A stretch of 7,200 bases of DNA. Source: an uncultured bacterium. GTDB lineage: Bacteria > Actinomycetota > Coriobacteriia > Coriobacteriales > Eggerthellaceae. Shown here piece by piece: positions 7,070-7,200 of this stretch. Each line of letters begins with the position of its first letter. Positions within the stretch are counted from its first letter, which is position 1. The stretch covers positions 1 through 7,200 of the forward strand of contig CALADF010000040.1 of assembly GCA_937890835.1 (NCBI GenBank). Direction: 5' to 3'. The position numbers and the translations under genes are program-made. The notes under the pieces are model-generated. The model was not told the origin of the DNA and did not search any database. It saw nothing but the letters and a program-made list of their open reading frames with translations.

Positions 7070-7097
7070 ATGATAAACGAGCACGTAAGCATACGTG
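7070..7097 (-). promoter_or_regulatory. Candidate promoter and dyad upstream of the lysozyme-like gene
   Basis: The minus strand reads TATCAT at 7075-7070, five of six matches to the -10 consensus and 42 bases before the ATG at 7027. Just upstream is a dyad, CACGTA at 7082-7087 and TACGTG at 7092-7097 with a 4-bp spacer, which would lie across the -10/-35 spacer. No good -35 hexamer is seen at 17 bp (TCACGT). An alternative pair, TTGCGT (7114-7109) and TATGCT (7093-7088), has a short 15-bp spacer. The exact promoter is therefore uncertain. Confidence 0.35.
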
Positions 7098-7163
7098 AGA
7101 CCATTTAAACGCAACACGACACATGCACGGACGAACCATCGAACCAACATGGGCGGAAACGCA

Positions 7164-7200
7164 GGAAGGCCCCGGATCCTCGTCGGATCCGGGGCCTTCC
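7164..7200. terminator. Strong terminator-type hairpin at the right edge
   Basis: A perfect 16-bp GC-rich stem pairs 7164-7179 with 7185-7200 around the loop TCGTC. The stem runs to the last base of the window, so its plus-strand tail cannot be seen and the stem may be longer. On the minus strand it is followed by a weak T-containing stretch (GCGTTT). Being upstream of the lysozyme-like gene, it most likely terminates a neighbouring unit beyond the right edge. Confidence 0.75.

Noticed and set aside
1..7200. Mobile element, CRISPR array or defence system
   Set aside because: No transposase, integrase, nuclease or direct-repeat array is present. The hairpins are single, and all four genes are intact housekeeping-like or envelope genes in one orientation.

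Overview
The window is ordinary chromosomal DNA with four genes, all on the minus strand. G+C looks moderately high (roughly 55-60% by eye, not computed). The style suggests a Coriobacteriia / Eggerthellaceae-like anaerobic actinobacterium. The grounds are an AcnA-type aconitase with the variant cluster motif TSCTTATDP, a PcsB-like secreted protein ending in a lysozyme-like domain, and compact single-gene transcription units with AAGGA or GGAGG ribosome binding sites. This assignment is an inference from memory of the families and was not tested by a search.

Layout in the direction of transcription, right to left. A perfect 16-bp hairpin at the right edge (7164-7200) probably ends a unit that lies outside the window. 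Next comes a secreted coiled-coil protein with a C-terminal lysozyme-like domain (7027 to 5927). A 213-bp gap follows; it holds a consensus TATAAT box and an ambiguous 38-codon ORF. Then come a small cytosolic HEAT-repeat-like protein (5713 to 5111) with a textbook intrinsic terminator (5061-5098), and aconitate hydratase (4957 to 2297). A 153-bp gap contains a perfect 16-bp palindrome, a GC-rich hairpin and a TATACT box. Last is a three-helix membrane protein with a roughly 490-residue exported region and no recognised function (2143 to 173), followed by a 13-bp terminator hairpin (39-68).

The genes do not form an obvious pathway. Aconitase is central metabolism (citrate to isocitrate). The PcsB-like protein is envelope or peptidoglycan related. 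The HEAT protein and the membrane protein have no assignable role. Gaps, separate ribosome binding sites and terminators argue for mostly monocistronic transcription. Aconitase and the downstream membrane gene are the only pair not separated by a convincing terminator. I found no mobile element, CRISPR array, tRNA or rRNA, and no convincing new multi-gene system. The points most worth a second look are the 16-bp palindrome behind aconitase, the Asn-to-Thr change in the aconitase cluster motif, and the uncharacterised membrane protein.
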